Of a stretch of 64,000 bases of DNA, positions 21,532 through 34,326 are shown in pieces. Position numbers and translations under genes: made by a program. Location of the stretch: assembly GCF_001656035.1 (NCBI RefSeq), contig NZ_CP010029.1:3049602-3113601 (forward strand). Reading direction: 5' to 3'. Source of the DNA: Yersinia entomophaga (GTDB lineage Bacteria > Pseudomonadota > Gammaproteobacteria > Enterobacterales > Enterobacteriaceae). The notes under the pieces were generated by a model, which was not told the origin of the DNA, did no database searches, and saw nothing but the letters and a program-made list of their open reading frames with translations. Within the stretch, counting starts at the first letter, position 1, and each line of letters begins with the position of its first letter.

Positions 21532-23193
21532 TTATTCCTCCGGCGGCGTAAACCAGGCCGATTTGAAATCAAACCAGCCTAGGGTATTCATCCGCACGCC
21601 ACGCATGCTGTGCTGTCCAAACAATTCTAGCCAGTGATGGAATAACGGGTGAAATTGATGATTGCTGACCAATCGTTGGCTCCATTCCGCCATGGGCAAC
21701 CGGTTATTGCGCCACTGCGCGACGTCTTGATACAACTCTTCACTCAAACAGTGTTGCAAAAGAGGAAGTTCATATAAGGTGGCAAAAATGGAAAATTCCA
21801 CCGGCAGATAGAAGTTGGCGCTACCTAGCCAGATATCGCTTTTGGCTTCCCCCCGATACCAGCTGGCGTAATCCAGTTCTTGTACCACCAGTTTCACGCC
21901 TTGCGCGGCCAGTACGTCTCTCAGCGTTTGGCTAATGGCGTTGAATTCAGGATGTTCGGTAAAACAGGTTACGGTGAGCTCAGTTAATTCGAGGGGTTTG
22001 GCAGAAGGTGGGTTCAGACGATTATGGTGCCAGCGCGGCAAAATACCGTAGGCTGGCGACCAGTAGCGCTGATACAACGCATCGGCATGGCTGAGTAAAG
22101 CCACCGGTGTGATCAGTTCACATAGCCAGCGTCTCACGTCCGGTTGGCTGGTGAGCGGGGAGCGTTGATCGAAAAGGAGAAAGTAGCAGCCTTCTTCCAG
22201 CCGACTTTCCAATTCGTTGCGGCTGGTATCATCCGCCTGTAAATGAACGCCAGAAGACACTAAATCTTCTGACAATTCAGGTAACACCCAAATATTGACC
22301 TCATCAATGAGTGCGCGAAAACCGAAGTAGTTATCGAAAGCCTGAATTTTAAATTGATTTTGCCGGTTGCGAATCACCGAGTAAGGGCCGGTGCCGATAG
22401 GATAACGCGAAAAATCAGGTAGTTCAGGCCATTCCTGCGGCAAAATCATGGCGTGAACGCTGCCCAGTAGCCAAGGGAGCCAATAGTCTGGCGTATTAAG
22501 TTTTACATCAATGACATAAGGCGTAGGAGAGGTGATTTCCGTGATGTGGGAAAACAGCGGCTGTGTGGTCAAACGCTTTAATGACGTAATCACATCCTGC
22601 ATTTCTAATTCACGGCCGTGATGGAAGTGAATCGCTGGACGTAAATAAAAGCGCCAATGCAAGGGGGTTAGCGTTTGCCAGTGATGAGATAAATCTGGCT
22701 CGGCTTCCCCATTTTCCTCATTTATGCGGGTTAAACCATTAAAAATCTGCCGGACAATATGGGTTTCTGAACGGCGCAGAGCGGAACCGGGCAATAGGTT
22801 TTGTAGTTGACGGTAGTAAAGCACTCTAAGTATATGTTTACCTTGTCTAAAACTCCTCCCTAGCTGTGAAAGAAGCATCTGGCGAACCGCCTGTTTATCT
22901 CCCACCAATTGCACGAGCTGATCGATATGATCCTGCTCCAGCAACTCCTCTGCCCGTTGCTGTTGCAGGGCCAGACCGGTGTACAAAAAGGTGAGCTGCG
23001 AGCGTTTTCCTCGACCAGCCTCTGCCTGCCAGCTTAGCCAACCCGCTTGCTGCATATTACCTAGTAACGAACGAACGTGGCGACGCGAGCAATTTAGCAC
23101 TTCCGCCAATTGTTGCAGGGTGGTTTCCGTCGGTTTACCGCCGTAATGTTGCCACAAACGGATGAACTGGTGTTGCAGGCGAGAAGTAGACAT
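21532..23193 (-). CDS. sgrR: Transcriptional regulator SgrR
   Basis: Activator of the small RNA gene sgrS during glucose-phosphate stress. ATG 23193 ([17 protein letters not shown]) aligns with E. coli SgrR; seven further in-frame codons upstream are less likely. 553 residues (E. coli 551): an N-terminal winged helix with [10 protein letters not shown] as recognition segment (about 35-50), and a long C-terminal domain like solute-binding proteins of peptide ABC transporters (SBP_bac_5), ending [13 protein letters not shown]. Divergent from sgrS, as in E. coli. Confidence 0.97.
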   Translation of the reverse strand: MSTSRLQHQFIRLWQHYGGKPTETTLQQLAEVLNCSRRHVRSLLGNMQQAGWLSWQAEAGRGKRSQLTFLYTGLALQQQRAEELLEQDHIDQLVQLVGDKQAVRQMLLSQLGRSFRQGKHILRVLYYRQLQNLLPGSALRRSETHIVRQIFNGLTRINEENGEAEPDLSHHWQTLTPLHWRFYLRPAIHFHHGRELEMQDVITSLKRLTTQPLFSHITEITSPTPYVIDVKLNTPDYWLPWLLGSVHAMILPQEWPELPDFSRYPIGTGPYSVIRNRQNQFKIQAFDNYFGFRALIDEVNIWVLPELSEDLVSSGVHLQADDTSRNELESRLEEGCYFLLFDQRSPLTSQPDVRRWLCELITPVALLSHADALYQRYWSPAYGILPRWHHNRLNPPSAKPLELTELTVTCFTEHPEFNAISQTLRDVLAAQGVKLVVQELDYASWYRGEAKSDIWLGSANFYLPVEFSIFATLYELPLLQHCLSEELYQDVAQWRNNRLPMAEWSQRLVSNHQFHPLFHHWLELFGQHSMRGVRMNTLGWFDFKSAWFTPPEE

Positions 23194-23236
23194 AAAAGAG
23201 GAACTCCACGGCAAAATGCATCAATTTATCTTTCCC

Positions 23237-23242
23237 TATATT
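23237..23242 (+). promoter_or_regulatory. Candidate -10 box of sgrS
   Basis: TATATT in the sgrR-sgrS divergent gap, about 35-40 bases before the sgrT start. No convincing -35 was seen, which fits an activator-dependent (SgrR) promoter. Pattern only. Confidence 0.3.
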
Positions 23243-23277
23243 ACGCAGATAATTATCAGTAATGAAAGGGGAGGAGC

Positions 23278-23454
23278 ATGATGAAAAAGTGCTTAACCAG
23301 ACAGTTTTATCAGCGCTATTTTAGACACGTCAGACAGCAGCAGGCCGATTGGTTGAGCTGGGTACCGATGGAATGGCGGTTAAGGATGCTGGCAGATGTC
23401 ACCCAATGGGACATTCAGCACATGCCGGAAAAAGAATACCGCAAACATATTTAG
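23278..23454 (+). CDS. sgrT: SgrT, inhibitor of glucose transporter activity
   Basis: Small protein encoded inside SgrS; in E. coli SgrT blocks the glucose transporter PtsG. The frame begins ATG ATG AAA AAG behind GGGGAGGAG and gives 58 residues (57 from the second ATG at 23281), against 43 in E. coli. The conserved part RQFYQRYF is followed by a Trp-rich basic helix (WLSWVPMEWRLRML) and a TQWD motif, all aligned with E. coli SgrT. The N-terminus has extra residues and the C-terminus is longer (ending KEYRKHI). Confidence 0.85.
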   Translation: MMKKCLTRQFYQRYFRHVRQQQADWLSWVPMEWRLRMLADVTQWDIQHMPEKEYRKHI

Positions 23455-23555
23455 TTCGAACCGGGTTAGTACCGATGGAATTTGGATTTAACTTTCATCG
23501 TTCGGCAGGGACGCTGCCTATTATCAAAAATTTCTGAGTAATGGTGCAATTCACC

Positions 23556-23585
23556 AGCCAGTGGGGCAACCTGCTGGCTTTTTTA
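23556..23585 (+). terminator. Terminator of sgrS
   Basis: AGCCAGTGGG / CCTGCTGGCT, ten pairs including two wobble pairs, closed by a GCAA tetraloop, then six T. The T-run is also the Hfq-binding tail of SgrS. Confidence 0.9.
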
Positions 23586-23686
23586 TTGCCGAGTAATTTT
23601 TATCTATAGAGTTATTGTTGCTGTTCACCGCAATGTGCCTTCTGTAGCATATGAATCTAAAGTGGTTTCTGGCGATGGAGCCTGTA

Positions 23687-24868
23687 ATGAAATCTGCTCT
23701 GACGTATTCCCGGCGGATTAATCCCGTCTTTATTGCTTTTTTTGTGGTGGCTTTTCTTTCCGGCATCGCCGGTGCGCTGCAGGCTCCAACCCTCAGTTTG
23801 TTTTTAACTACAGAGGTCAATGTACGCCCTCTATGGGTTGGGCTTTTTTATACCGTTAACGCTATCGCCGGAATTACGGTGAGCTTTGTGCTGGCGAAAC
23901 GCTCGGATCTGCGTGGCGATCGCCGCAAGTTAATCATGCTGTGCTACCTGATGGCGGTGGGTAACTGCCTGCTATTTGCCTTTAATCGTGATTATCTGAC
24001 CCTGATTACCGCTGGCGTGCTATTAGCCTCAGTAGCCAATACGGCCATGCCGCAGATTTTTGCTTTAGCGCGGGAATATGCCGATAACTCGGCGAAAGAA
24101 GTGGTGATGTTTAGCTCGATAATGAGAGCACAATTATCATTGGCTTGGGTTATTGGCCCGCCGCTATCGTTTATGCTGGCATTGAACTATGGCTTCACTT
24201 TGATGTTCAGTGTTGCCGCCGGAATATTTGTATTAAGCGGTATCCTGGTATGGTTCTTATTGCCATCGGTACCGAAAGCTGAAGTGCCGAAAGACGCGCC
24301 GGTAGTGATTAATGCAAAGCTTTTTGCCGATAAAAACGTGCTGTTGCTGTTCATTGCCTCGATGCTGATGTGGACCTGTAACACCATGTATATCATCGAT
24401 ATGCCGTTATACATCACTTCAGATCTCGGTTTGCCGGAACGTTTGGCCGGTTTACTGATGGGAACCGCCGCTGGGCTGGAAATCCCTATTATGCTGCTCG
24501 CGGGTTACTCGGTTAAACGCTTTGGTATGCGTAAAATTATGCTGTTTGCCGTGGCCGCAGGCATCGTGTTTTATGTTGGATTGATCCTGTTTAAATTCAA
24601 AACTGCGCTGATGTTATTGCAGATTTTCAACGCCGTGTTCATCGGTATTGTCGCCGGTATCGGTATGCTCTATTTTCAGGAATTGATGCCGGGCAGGGCC
24701 GGTGCCGCAACGACGCTGTTTACCAATAGCATATCAACCGGCGTAATTTTAGCCGGGATACTACAGGGCGTGCTGACGGAGAATCTGGGGCATTACGCGG
24801 TTTATTGGATGGCTGCGTTACTGGCGACAGTGTCATTGGGGATATTTAGCCGAGTCAGGGCTATCTAA
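23687..24868 (+). CDS. setA: Sugar efflux transporter SetA
   Basis: Major-facilitator sugar exporter (12 membrane segments) that helps relieve sugar stress downstream of sgrS. ATG 23687 has GGAG six bases upstream and gives 393 residues (E. coli 392); the frame is open 12 codons earlier without a good ribosome-binding site. Conserved stretches GALQAPTLSLFL, QIFALAREYADNSA and MPGRAGAATTLFTNS identify SetA among the Set proteins, and the location beside sgrS agrees. Confidence 0.95.
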   Translation: MKSALTYSRRINPVFIAFFVVAFLSGIAGALQAPTLSLFLTTEVNVRPLWVGLFYTVNAIAGITVSFVLAKRSDLRGDRRKLIMLCYLMAVGNCLLFAFNRDYLTLITAGVLLASVANTAMPQIFALAREYADNSAKEVVMFSSIMRAQLSLAWVIGPPLSFMLALNYGFTLMFSVAAGIFVLSGILVWFLLPSVPKAEVPKDAPVVINAKLFADKNVLLLFIASMLMWTCNTMYIIDMPLYITSDLGLPERLAGLLMGTAAGLEIPIMLLAGYSVKRFGMRKIMLFAVAAGIVFYVGLILFKFKTALMLLQIFNAVFIGIVAGIGMLYFQELMPGRAGAATTLFTNSISTGVILAGILQGVLTENLGHYAVYWMAALLATVSLGIFSRVRAI

Positions 24869-24915
24869 ATCCTCTGCATCTTTCACTCCACCGCGGTGTT
24901 ACTGCCTTCAGTCGT

Positions 24916-24948
24916 CTCGGTCACTTGGTTGCGCGCCAAGTGACCGAG
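24916..24948. terminator. Perfect 13-bp inverted repeat between convergent setA and leuD
   Basis: CTCGGTCACTTGG / CCAAGTGACCGAG with loop TTGCGCG. No T-run on either strand. It fills the middle of a 96-base convergent gap. Confidence 0.6.
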
Positions 24949-24964
24949 CGTAGCTTGCTGAAAA

Positions 24965-25567
24965 TTAACGTAAAAATTCGGGTTGCTGCTGCTCATAGGC
25001 CGAAATATTAGCCTCGTGCTGCAATGTCAAACCGATACTGTCCAGCCCATTCATCATGCAATGACGGCGGAAACCATCGATCTCAAAGGCATAACTTTTG
25101 CCTCCGGCGCTGACGGTTTGCTTTTCTAAATCCACGACGAACTCGATACCTTCCTGACTTTCTACCAACTGGAATAAAGTATCAATATCCGCTTCGCTTA
25201 AAGTCACCGGTAATAATTGGTTATTGAATGAGTTACCGTAAAAGATATCGGCAAAACTTGGGGCGATAACCACCTTAAAACCGTAATCGGTCAGTGCCCA
25301 AGGGGCATGCTCGCGAGATGAGCCGCAGCCAAAATTTTCGCGCGCCAGCAAAATAGTCGCCCCCTGATAGCGCGGGTGATTCAGCACAAATTCAGGGTTA
25401 GGCACCTGACCGGCATCGTCCAGAAAACGCCAATCGTTAAACAAATGTTGGCCGAAGCCAGTGCGCGTCACTTTTTGCAAAAACTGCTTAGGAATGATGG
25501 CGTCGGTATCGACATTCGCTGCATCCAACGGAACGACCAAACCTGTGTGTTGAATAAATTTTGCCAC
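24965..25567 (-). CDS. leuD: 3-isopropylmalate dehydratase small subunit
   Basis: With LeuC isomerises 2-isopropylmalate to 3-isopropylmalate in leucine synthesis. 200 residues (E. coli 201), swivel domain of the aconitase fold, with the conserved [14 protein letters not shown] segment. Last gene of leuABCD, 14 bases after leuC. Confidence 0.98.
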   Translation of the reverse strand: MAKFIQHTGLVVPLDAANVDTDAIIPKQFLQKVTRTGFGQHLFNDWRFLDDAGQVPNPEFVLNHPRYQGATILLARENFGCGSSREHAPWALTDYGFKVVIAPSFADIFYGNSFNNQLLPVTLSEADIDTLFQLVESQEGIEFVVDLEKQTVSAGGKSYAFEIDGFRRHCMMNGLDSIGLTLQHEANISAYEQQQPEFLR

Positions 25568-25581
25568 TATGGTGTCTCCGA

Positions 25582-29652
<4,071 letters not shown>

Positions 29653-29704
29653 CGGGTAATTCCTTATTTTTCTGAGTAACTTTTTTATTTAGCGCGCGAC
29701 GGGT

Positions 29705-29734
29705 AAAAAAAAACCCGCGCATTTGCGCGGGTTT
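29705..29734 (-). terminator. leu operon attenuator (intrinsic terminator)
   Basis: On the minus strand AAACCCGCGC pairs with GCGCGGGTTT across a 4-base loop, followed by a run of T (nine T from the stem's end). It lies 20 bases after the leuL stop and before leuA, the arrangement of a classical amino-acid attenuator. Confidence 0.93.
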
Positions 29735-29753
29735 CTGAATCTTGATGGCTGAA

Positions 29754-29837
29754 TCAGTTCTGATTTCCGTCCACCAACATACCGCGCAAGTAAGATGCGT
29801 TTAGTAGTAGGCCTAGTAGACGGTTGGAGTAGAACAT
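29754..29837 (-). CDS. leuL: leu operon leader peptide
   Basis: 27-residue leader that is translated to sense charged leucyl-tRNA. ATG 29837; codons 7, 8, 10, 11 and 12 are all CTA, the rare leucine codon also used in E. coli leuL, with a single glycine between them. Two further leucines are TTG. When leucine is short, ribosomes stall on the CTA codons and the attenuator downstream should not form. The rest of the sequence (ending VDGNQN) differs from E. coli. Confidence 0.92.
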   Translation of the reverse strand: MFYSNRLLGLLLNASYLRGMLVDGNQN

Positions 29838-29878
29838 AATTATCAGTTTCTCATCGGTTAATTGTTTCGCTTCCTAAT

Positions 29879-29907
29879 TTGATACGTTATTTCAACAGGA
29901 GTGTCAA
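29879..29907 (-). promoter_or_regulatory. leu operon promoter
   Basis: Perfect -35 TTGACA (29907-29902), 17-base spacer, and -10 TATCAA (29884-29879) on the minus strand, 42 bases before the leuL start. Confidence 0.75.
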
Positions 29908-30757
29908 CTTTTGTTTGAAGTGGCGACTTAAACTGGTTTGAGGTTTTTGTGCGTCTTGTTTTTAGCATTAAATACTATACTGATTAATATTTTGGATTTA
30001 TATTTTGCTTGGTTGTTTTTGGTGTTATTGATTGTTTCACGAGTGTGATTAAAAGTGGGTGATTATGCTTAACATTAATGCTCCGTTCGATTCCTGCCTC
30101 TTAGATGAATAGTTAACCTTTGTTTAAGTAAAATTATCCTCTGACAAACTTGATAAGGTGGATAAAAATGACAGATAGCATTAATGTAATAAGGCATCTT
30201 ACGACGTCCGCTATTAGCGTTACTTAATTACCATAAATATATTTATATATAATGAGAGTTAGCATACACAGCGTTTATATTTGTCAACCTTTAGTTTATT
30301 AATTCACACTTAATGTTTATTATGTCAATGTAAAAAACTTAACCATTTAACTGTTGTTAGCTTATTTTAAGAACTAATAAGGTTTAATTTATGAAATTAT
30401 TATTTAATAATGGCATGATTATGAATCATTGTATCTTATAAGGTGAGTGTTTGTATGTCACTTGGAGGTTAATCATCACATTTCTGGAAATTAGTGATTC
30501 CAGTGATAACATGCCACGTTCCACTTTTTATTTATCTATGGAAACTATTCTGACAATAGGATGCGTTAGATGTGATACGTGGTTTCACATTTTATACAAG
30601 GACGAGACTCAGTGGTTATCTTTCCTAACGATAACAATTGAGATCATTGGTTATATTAATTGTGAGACATCTAATATATCAGTAATTAACTTACTGCTGT
30701 TAAAAGATAGTCATACACCTAATAGAACCATCTGCATAAAGCTTAGTGGAGTTAAGC
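29908..30757. other. Long AT-rich divergent region between leuL and leuO
   Basis: 850 bases, very AT-rich compared with the flanking genes. In E. coli the shorter leuL-leuO gap binds H-NS and LeuO and takes part in a promoter relay; the composition here is consistent with the same silencing role. One possible 19-codon gene (30168-30227) is listed separately. Longer open frames in it (for example 30451-30765) look accidental. No repeat or RNA gene recognised. Confidence 0.6.
30168..30227 (+). CDS. Candidate 19-residue small open frame upstream of leuO
   Basis: ATG preceded by AAGGTGG, a good ribosome-binding site, then 19 codons and TAA. It lies in the leuO upstream region on the leuO strand. 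No similarity recognised; could be a leader or chance. Confidence 0.2.
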   Translation: MTDSINVIRHLTTSAISVT

Positions 30758-31714
30758 ATGTCTGAACACAACTTGGTAACTGCAAATCCAGTAACTCAAA
30801 AAGAATCGTTTGATGTCCATTTGCGTAGCGTTGATCTTAATTTACTCACGGTTTTTGATGCCGTTATGCAAGAGCAGAACGTGACCCGCGCGGCGCAATC
30901 TTTGGGGATGTCACAACCGGCGGTCAGCAACGCCGTAGCTCGTTTAAAGCTGATGTTTGATGACGAACTCTTTTTCCGTAGCGGTCGAGGTATTCAGCCG
31001 ACAGTCCGAGCCAAACAGCTGTTTGGACCGGTTCGCCAGGCATTACAATTGGTCCATAATGAATTGCCCGGCGTTGGGTTTGAGCCAAAAAGTAGCGAAC
31101 GTTTGTTTAATCTCTCCATTTGTAGTCCGCTTGATGTTCGCCTTACCGCCGAAATAGTGGGGCGAGTAAAACAGTGCGGCCCACACGTACAGTTATCAAT
31201 TAAGTCATACTTAAATGATGATATTGAACATCAGTTGCGCTATCAGAAAACCGACTTTGTGATCGGTTATACCGAATTTGAACGGCCTGAATTTAAACGC
31301 ACACTTTTATTTAATGATGAATTGGTATTGGCTGTTTCAAAAGATCATCCGCGAATAAACGAATCTATTACTTCAGAGCAACTTTTTGAAGAGCAACACG
31401 CCGTGGATTCTTTGGATAAAGTGGGTTCATTTAGCAAGAACTATTATGAGGCTAATGACTTGTCCCATACTATTTCCTATGAAAGCACGGATATGAATAG
31501 CGTTCTTAACGTTGTATCTAAAACAAATTACGTGGCTATTGTTCCTCGCTGGTTAATTAATATATGTAGTGAGGAATCTAAGCTAAAACTTATTGAATTA
31601 CCTTGGGCGAATACTACACGAGCCTGTTATCTAACCTGGCATGAATCTACCGATCGCGATAAAGGTCATCAGTGGATGAAAGCCTTATTAAGCCAATTTA
31701 GCCTTTCAATTTAA
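30758..31714 (+). CDS. leuO: LysR-family regulator LeuO
   Basis: Global regulator that antagonises H-NS silencing. ATG 30758 has GGAG six bases upstream, giving 318 residues (E. coli 314); a GTG at 30746 is an alternative. N-terminal winged helix with [22 protein letters not shown] (about 37-58, split across the recognition helix) and a LysR-type substrate domain (about 105-310). Divergent from leuLABCD, as in E. coli and Salmonella. Confidence 0.96.
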   Translation: MSEHNLVTANPVTQKESFDVHLRSVDLNLLTVFDAVMQEQNVTRAAQSLGMSQPAVSNAVARLKLMFDDELFFRSGRGIQPTVRAKQLFGPVRQALQLVHNELPGVGFEPKSSERLFNLSICSPLDVRLTAEIVGRVKQCGPHVQLSIKSYLNDDIEHQLRYQKTDFVIGYTEFERPEFKRTLLFNDELVLAVSKDHPRINESITSEQLFEEQHAVDSLDKVGSFSKNYYEANDLSHTISYESTDMNSVLNVVSKTNYVAIVPRWLINICSEESKLKLIELPWANTTRACYLTWHESTDRDKGHQWMKALLSQFSLSI

Positions 31715-31741
31715 ACTTTATTAACGGCTACTGGCGGTGTT

Positions 31742-31776
31742 ACTACTGGGGTACTATGTACCTCAGTAGTTTTGTT
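31742..31776 (+). terminator. Terminator of leuO
   Basis: 13-pair stem (one wobble) from ACTACTGGGGTAC to GTACCTCAGTAGT around TAT, followed by TTTTGTT, 28 bases after the leuO stop. Confidence 0.88.
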
Positions 31777-32073
31777 ACGTAGCGGCACTCATTAAAATTT
31801 TATCTCCGTTATTCTGTGTTTATTCTCGCAATATTTCCCTCAGATGCCAGTCTGCCATTTGGGATAGACCTCACCAATTTCACTGAAATCCGCTGTTAAA
31901 TCAGTTTCACCTCACATTCTTACGCCGAAATTTGTTTGCCATAGGGCTAAGAGTGAGTAGACTGCGCGAAAAAAGTGAACACCTGTAAGCCGAAACTTTG
32001 GTCAAAGGGGAGCTTCATCCTATGCTTTACGTATTCACTACATTTTTTTATTTCAACCCTGGGCAGCATTTCT
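31777..32073. other. Gap between leuO terminator and the acyl-CoA ligase, no gene seen
   Basis: The leuO-ligase gap is 359 bases in all. After the leuO terminator nothing clear was found. The ligase frame stays open for 33 codons before 32074, but that stretch (rich in Phe, Ser, Cys) lacks a ribosome-binding site and is probably not translated. Confidence 0.5.
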
Positions 32074-33873
32074 ATGATAGATAAATTGCAGCAATACCAC
32101 TTGGTGCGTCGATTGCATCAGCAAATTAAACATCGTGCTGATCAGACGGCCTTCCGCCAGTGGTCTCCCGCAGCAGAAACTCAACTTAGCTGGCAGCAAG
32201 TAGGCCATCAGGTTCAACGCATTTCTGCTGCGCTGCTGTCTAAAGGTGTAGCGGTGCAGGACAAAGTGGGTATTTTTGCTAATAACAGCATGGCGTGGTC
32301 TTTAGTTGATTTGGCTATTTTGCAAATCCGTGCGATCAGCGTTCCACTTTATGCGACCAATACGTCGGCGCAGGCGGCCTTTGTCGTCAATGACGCCGAT
32401 ATCCGCATTCTGTTTGTCGGTGAGCAGTCGCAGTATGATGTGGCGATAACGCTGAAAAGCCTGTGTCCGCAGTTGGAAACTATCGTAGCGCTGGATCCGA
32501 CGGTTGATTTACGTGGCTGCGAGTATGCTCAGCACCTTGCTTCATTCGACATCGCTCCCGATGAAACACTGCAGTTTTTGCTGAATATGCGTATCGATAG
32601 CTGTGATTTAGACGATCTGTTTACCCTAATTTATACCTCGGGAACCACCGGTGAACCTAAAGGGGTGATGCTGGACTACCGTAATATGGCGGCGCAGCTA
32701 TATTTGCATGATGAGCGCTTAACGCTAACTACCGATGATGTTTCCCTGAGTTTCCTGCCGCTTTCTCACGTTTTTGAGCGCGCGTGGAGTTTCTACGTGA
32801 TGCATACCGGCGCGCAAAATGTCTACATCAGTAATACTGACTGGGTTCGTCAGGCAATGCAGGCCGTTAGCCCAACCGTCATGTGTGCCGTTCCTCGTTT
32901 CTATGAAAAGGTTTTTTCGGCGATTCATGAGAAAGTCGCGCAAGCCAAACCGCATCGCCGGGCGTTGTTCCACTGGGCGGTAAGTTGCGGTGAGAAACAA
33001 TTCCGCCGTCAGCAGGAAGCACGCAAATCCTCATGGTTTTCCGATCGTTTGTTCGCTTTGGCCGATCGCTTAGTGCTGCAAAAGTTGCGTAATGTGCTCG
33101 GTGGTCGCGTGCGATTTTTACCGGCAGCCGGTGCGCGCCTAGATGACAATATCATTTTGTTTTTCCAGTCCATTGGAATCAATATCAAATATGGCTACGG
33201 CATGACGGAAACCTGCGCTACGGTTTCCTGCTGGGAAGAAAATGATTTCCGCTTTGGTTCAATCGGCAAGCCGTTGCCGGGTATTGAAGTGCGTCTCGGC
33301 GCGGAAAATGAAATTCAGGTTCGTGGGCCAATAGTGATGCGTGGCTACCTGAATAAGCCGGGAGAAACGGCGGCGACCTTTACTGAAGACGGCTGGTTAA
33401 AAACCGGCGATGCGGGTGCCATTGATAGCGCAGGTAACCTGTTTATCACCGAACGGTTGAAAGATTTGATGAAAACATCGGGGGGCAAATACATTGCTCC
33501 GCAGATGATCGAAGGCACCTTGGGTCAGGATCGTTTTATAGAGCAAATTGCCGTGATCGCCGATACGCGCAAATTCGTCTCTGCATTGATCGTGCCTTGT
33601 TTCGAATCATTGGAAGAATATGCCAAATCGATCAATTTAAAATATCACGATCGTCTGGAACTGCTGCGTCATAGCCACATTGTGGAAATGTTTGAACAGC
33701 GTTTGAAAGATATGCAGAAAGAGTTGTCGAAATTTGAGCAGGTAAAGCGCTTTACGCTGTTGCCAAAGGCTTTCTCAATGGAGTCTGGCGAGTTGACGCC
33801 AACGCTTAAACTGCGTCGCAAAATTATTTCTCAACGCTATCAGTTTGAGATTGATTCTATGTATCGTGATTAA
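32074..33873 (+). CDS. Long-chain acyl-CoA synthetase-like AMP-forming ligase
   Basis: 599-residue adenylate-forming enzyme of the FadD15/ACSL-like long form. AMP-binding P-loop YTSGTTGEPKGV (about 189-200), the adenine segment YGYGMTETCATVS, TGDAG (hinge-side aspartate), and the C-terminal lysine region. No signal peptide. It should activate a carboxylic acid, probably a fatty acid, to acyl-AMP then acyl-CoA; the exact substrate cannot be told. E. coli has no gene here; I recall a similar gene between leuO and ilvI in Yersinia and Serratia. Flanked by terminators, so a single-gene unit. Confidence 0.88.
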   Translation: MIDKLQQYHLVRRLHQQIKHRADQTAFRQWSPAAETQLSWQQVGHQVQRISAALLSKGVAVQDKVGIFANNSMAWSLVDLAILQIRAISVPLYATNTSAQAAFVVNDADIRILFVGEQSQYDVAITLKSLCPQLETIVALDPTVDLRGCEYAQHLASFDIAPDETLQFLLNMRIDSCDLDDLFTLIYTSGTTGEPKGVMLDYRNMAAQLYLHDERLTLTTDDVSLSFLPLSHVFERAWSFYVMHTGAQNVYISNTDWVRQAMQAVSPTVMCAVPRFYEKVFSAIHEKVAQAKPHRRALFHWAVSCGEKQFRRQQEARKSSWFSDRLFALADRLVLQKLRNVLGGRVRFLPAAGARLDDNIILFFQSIGINIKYGYGMTETCATVSCWEENDFRFGSIGKPLPGIEVRLGAENEIQVRGPIVMRGYLNKPGETAATFTEDGWLKTGDAGAIDSAGNLFITERLKDLMKTSGGKYIAPQMIEGTLGQDRFIEQIAVIADTRKFVSALIVPCFESLEEYAKSINLKYHDRLELLRHSHIVEMFEQRLKDMQKELSKFEQVKRFTLLPKAFSMESGELTPTLKLRRKIISQRYQFEIDSMYRD

Positions 33874-33911
33874 TATGCTGACCCATTAATCGGATGAGCG
33901 ATGGTTATCTA

Positions 33912-33969
33912 CAAGCCCTGCGGGCAGCATCTGGAAACCAGGTGTAGCACGCGGGGCTTGGTGTTTTTT
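33912..33969 (+). terminator. Branched terminator after the acyl-CoA ligase
   Basis: Outer stem CAAGCCC (33912-33918) / GGGCTTG (33954-33960), inner hairpin CATCTGG-aaa-CCAGGTG, then GTG and six T (33964-33969). It ends 96 bases after the ligase stop. Confidence 0.75.
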
Positions 33970-34326
33970 GACGCCAGCTTGCTCTTCCCATCGTTCTTGT
34001 AGCGCGAATCACGGTTTTGCTCAATATTCCGGCAAAAGTCATTACCTCATTTAGTTCTGTTATTGATTCACCCTCCGACACAATCCCGACAAAATGTACG
34101 GTCTTGCTAGTGTTTTATTTTTGTAAAATTAATGAATACAGCGTGTCACAGATTGAACCTCCTCTTAGCACCTGATTTGCCGTTTGCCTGCTAGAAATTC
34201 TGACGTTATGTTAATTAATCCTATTCGAAAAATAACCAGAGTTGGGCCTCGTGCCTTTCCTACAGGACGACGTAGAAATGTTTTTCTGTTGTCCAAAAAA
34301 GTAAAACTAAGCCCGGAGGCAAAACC
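33970..34326. other. ilvIH upstream region, no gene seen
   Basis: About 357 bases before ilvI, AT-rich in its middle (34090-34145). In E. coli this region binds Lrp at several sites; no leucine/valine leader peptide or attenuator is seen here, so Lrp-type control rather than attenuation is likely. A 61-codon open frame at 34184-34369 overlaps the ilvI start and looks accidental. Confidence 0.5.

Larger units (their letters stand above)
23249..23585 (+). ncRNA. sgrS: SgrS dual-function small RNA
   Basis: Hfq-dependent RNA that blocks and destabilises ptsG mRNA when sugar phosphates build up. The 5' half encodes SgrT. The 3' part shows the pairing segment CTGAGTAATGGTG (23534-23546), a small hairpin GGTG-caatt-CACC (23543-23555), and a terminator stem from 23556 with a GCAA tetraloop and a T-run to 23584. 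This order is the same as in E. coli SgrS. The 5' end is estimated from a possible -10; the length near 335 bases is clearly more than the 227 of E. coli. Located between sgrR and setA as expected. Confidence 0.88.

Noticed and set aside
23349..23537. 62-codon open frame inside sgrS
   Set aside because: Out of frame with sgrT and crossing the ptsG-pairing segment; the sgrT frame explains the conservation.
30451..30765. 104-codon open frame upstream of and overlapping leuO
   Set aside because: Starts with TTG without a ribosome-binding site, lies in AT-rich DNA, overlaps the leuO start in another frame, and the translation shows no domain.
31975..32073. 33-codon N-terminal extension of the acyl-CoA ligase
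   Set aside because: No ribosome-binding site at its start and no family similarity; the start at 32074 matches the enzyme family, though its own site is weak as well.
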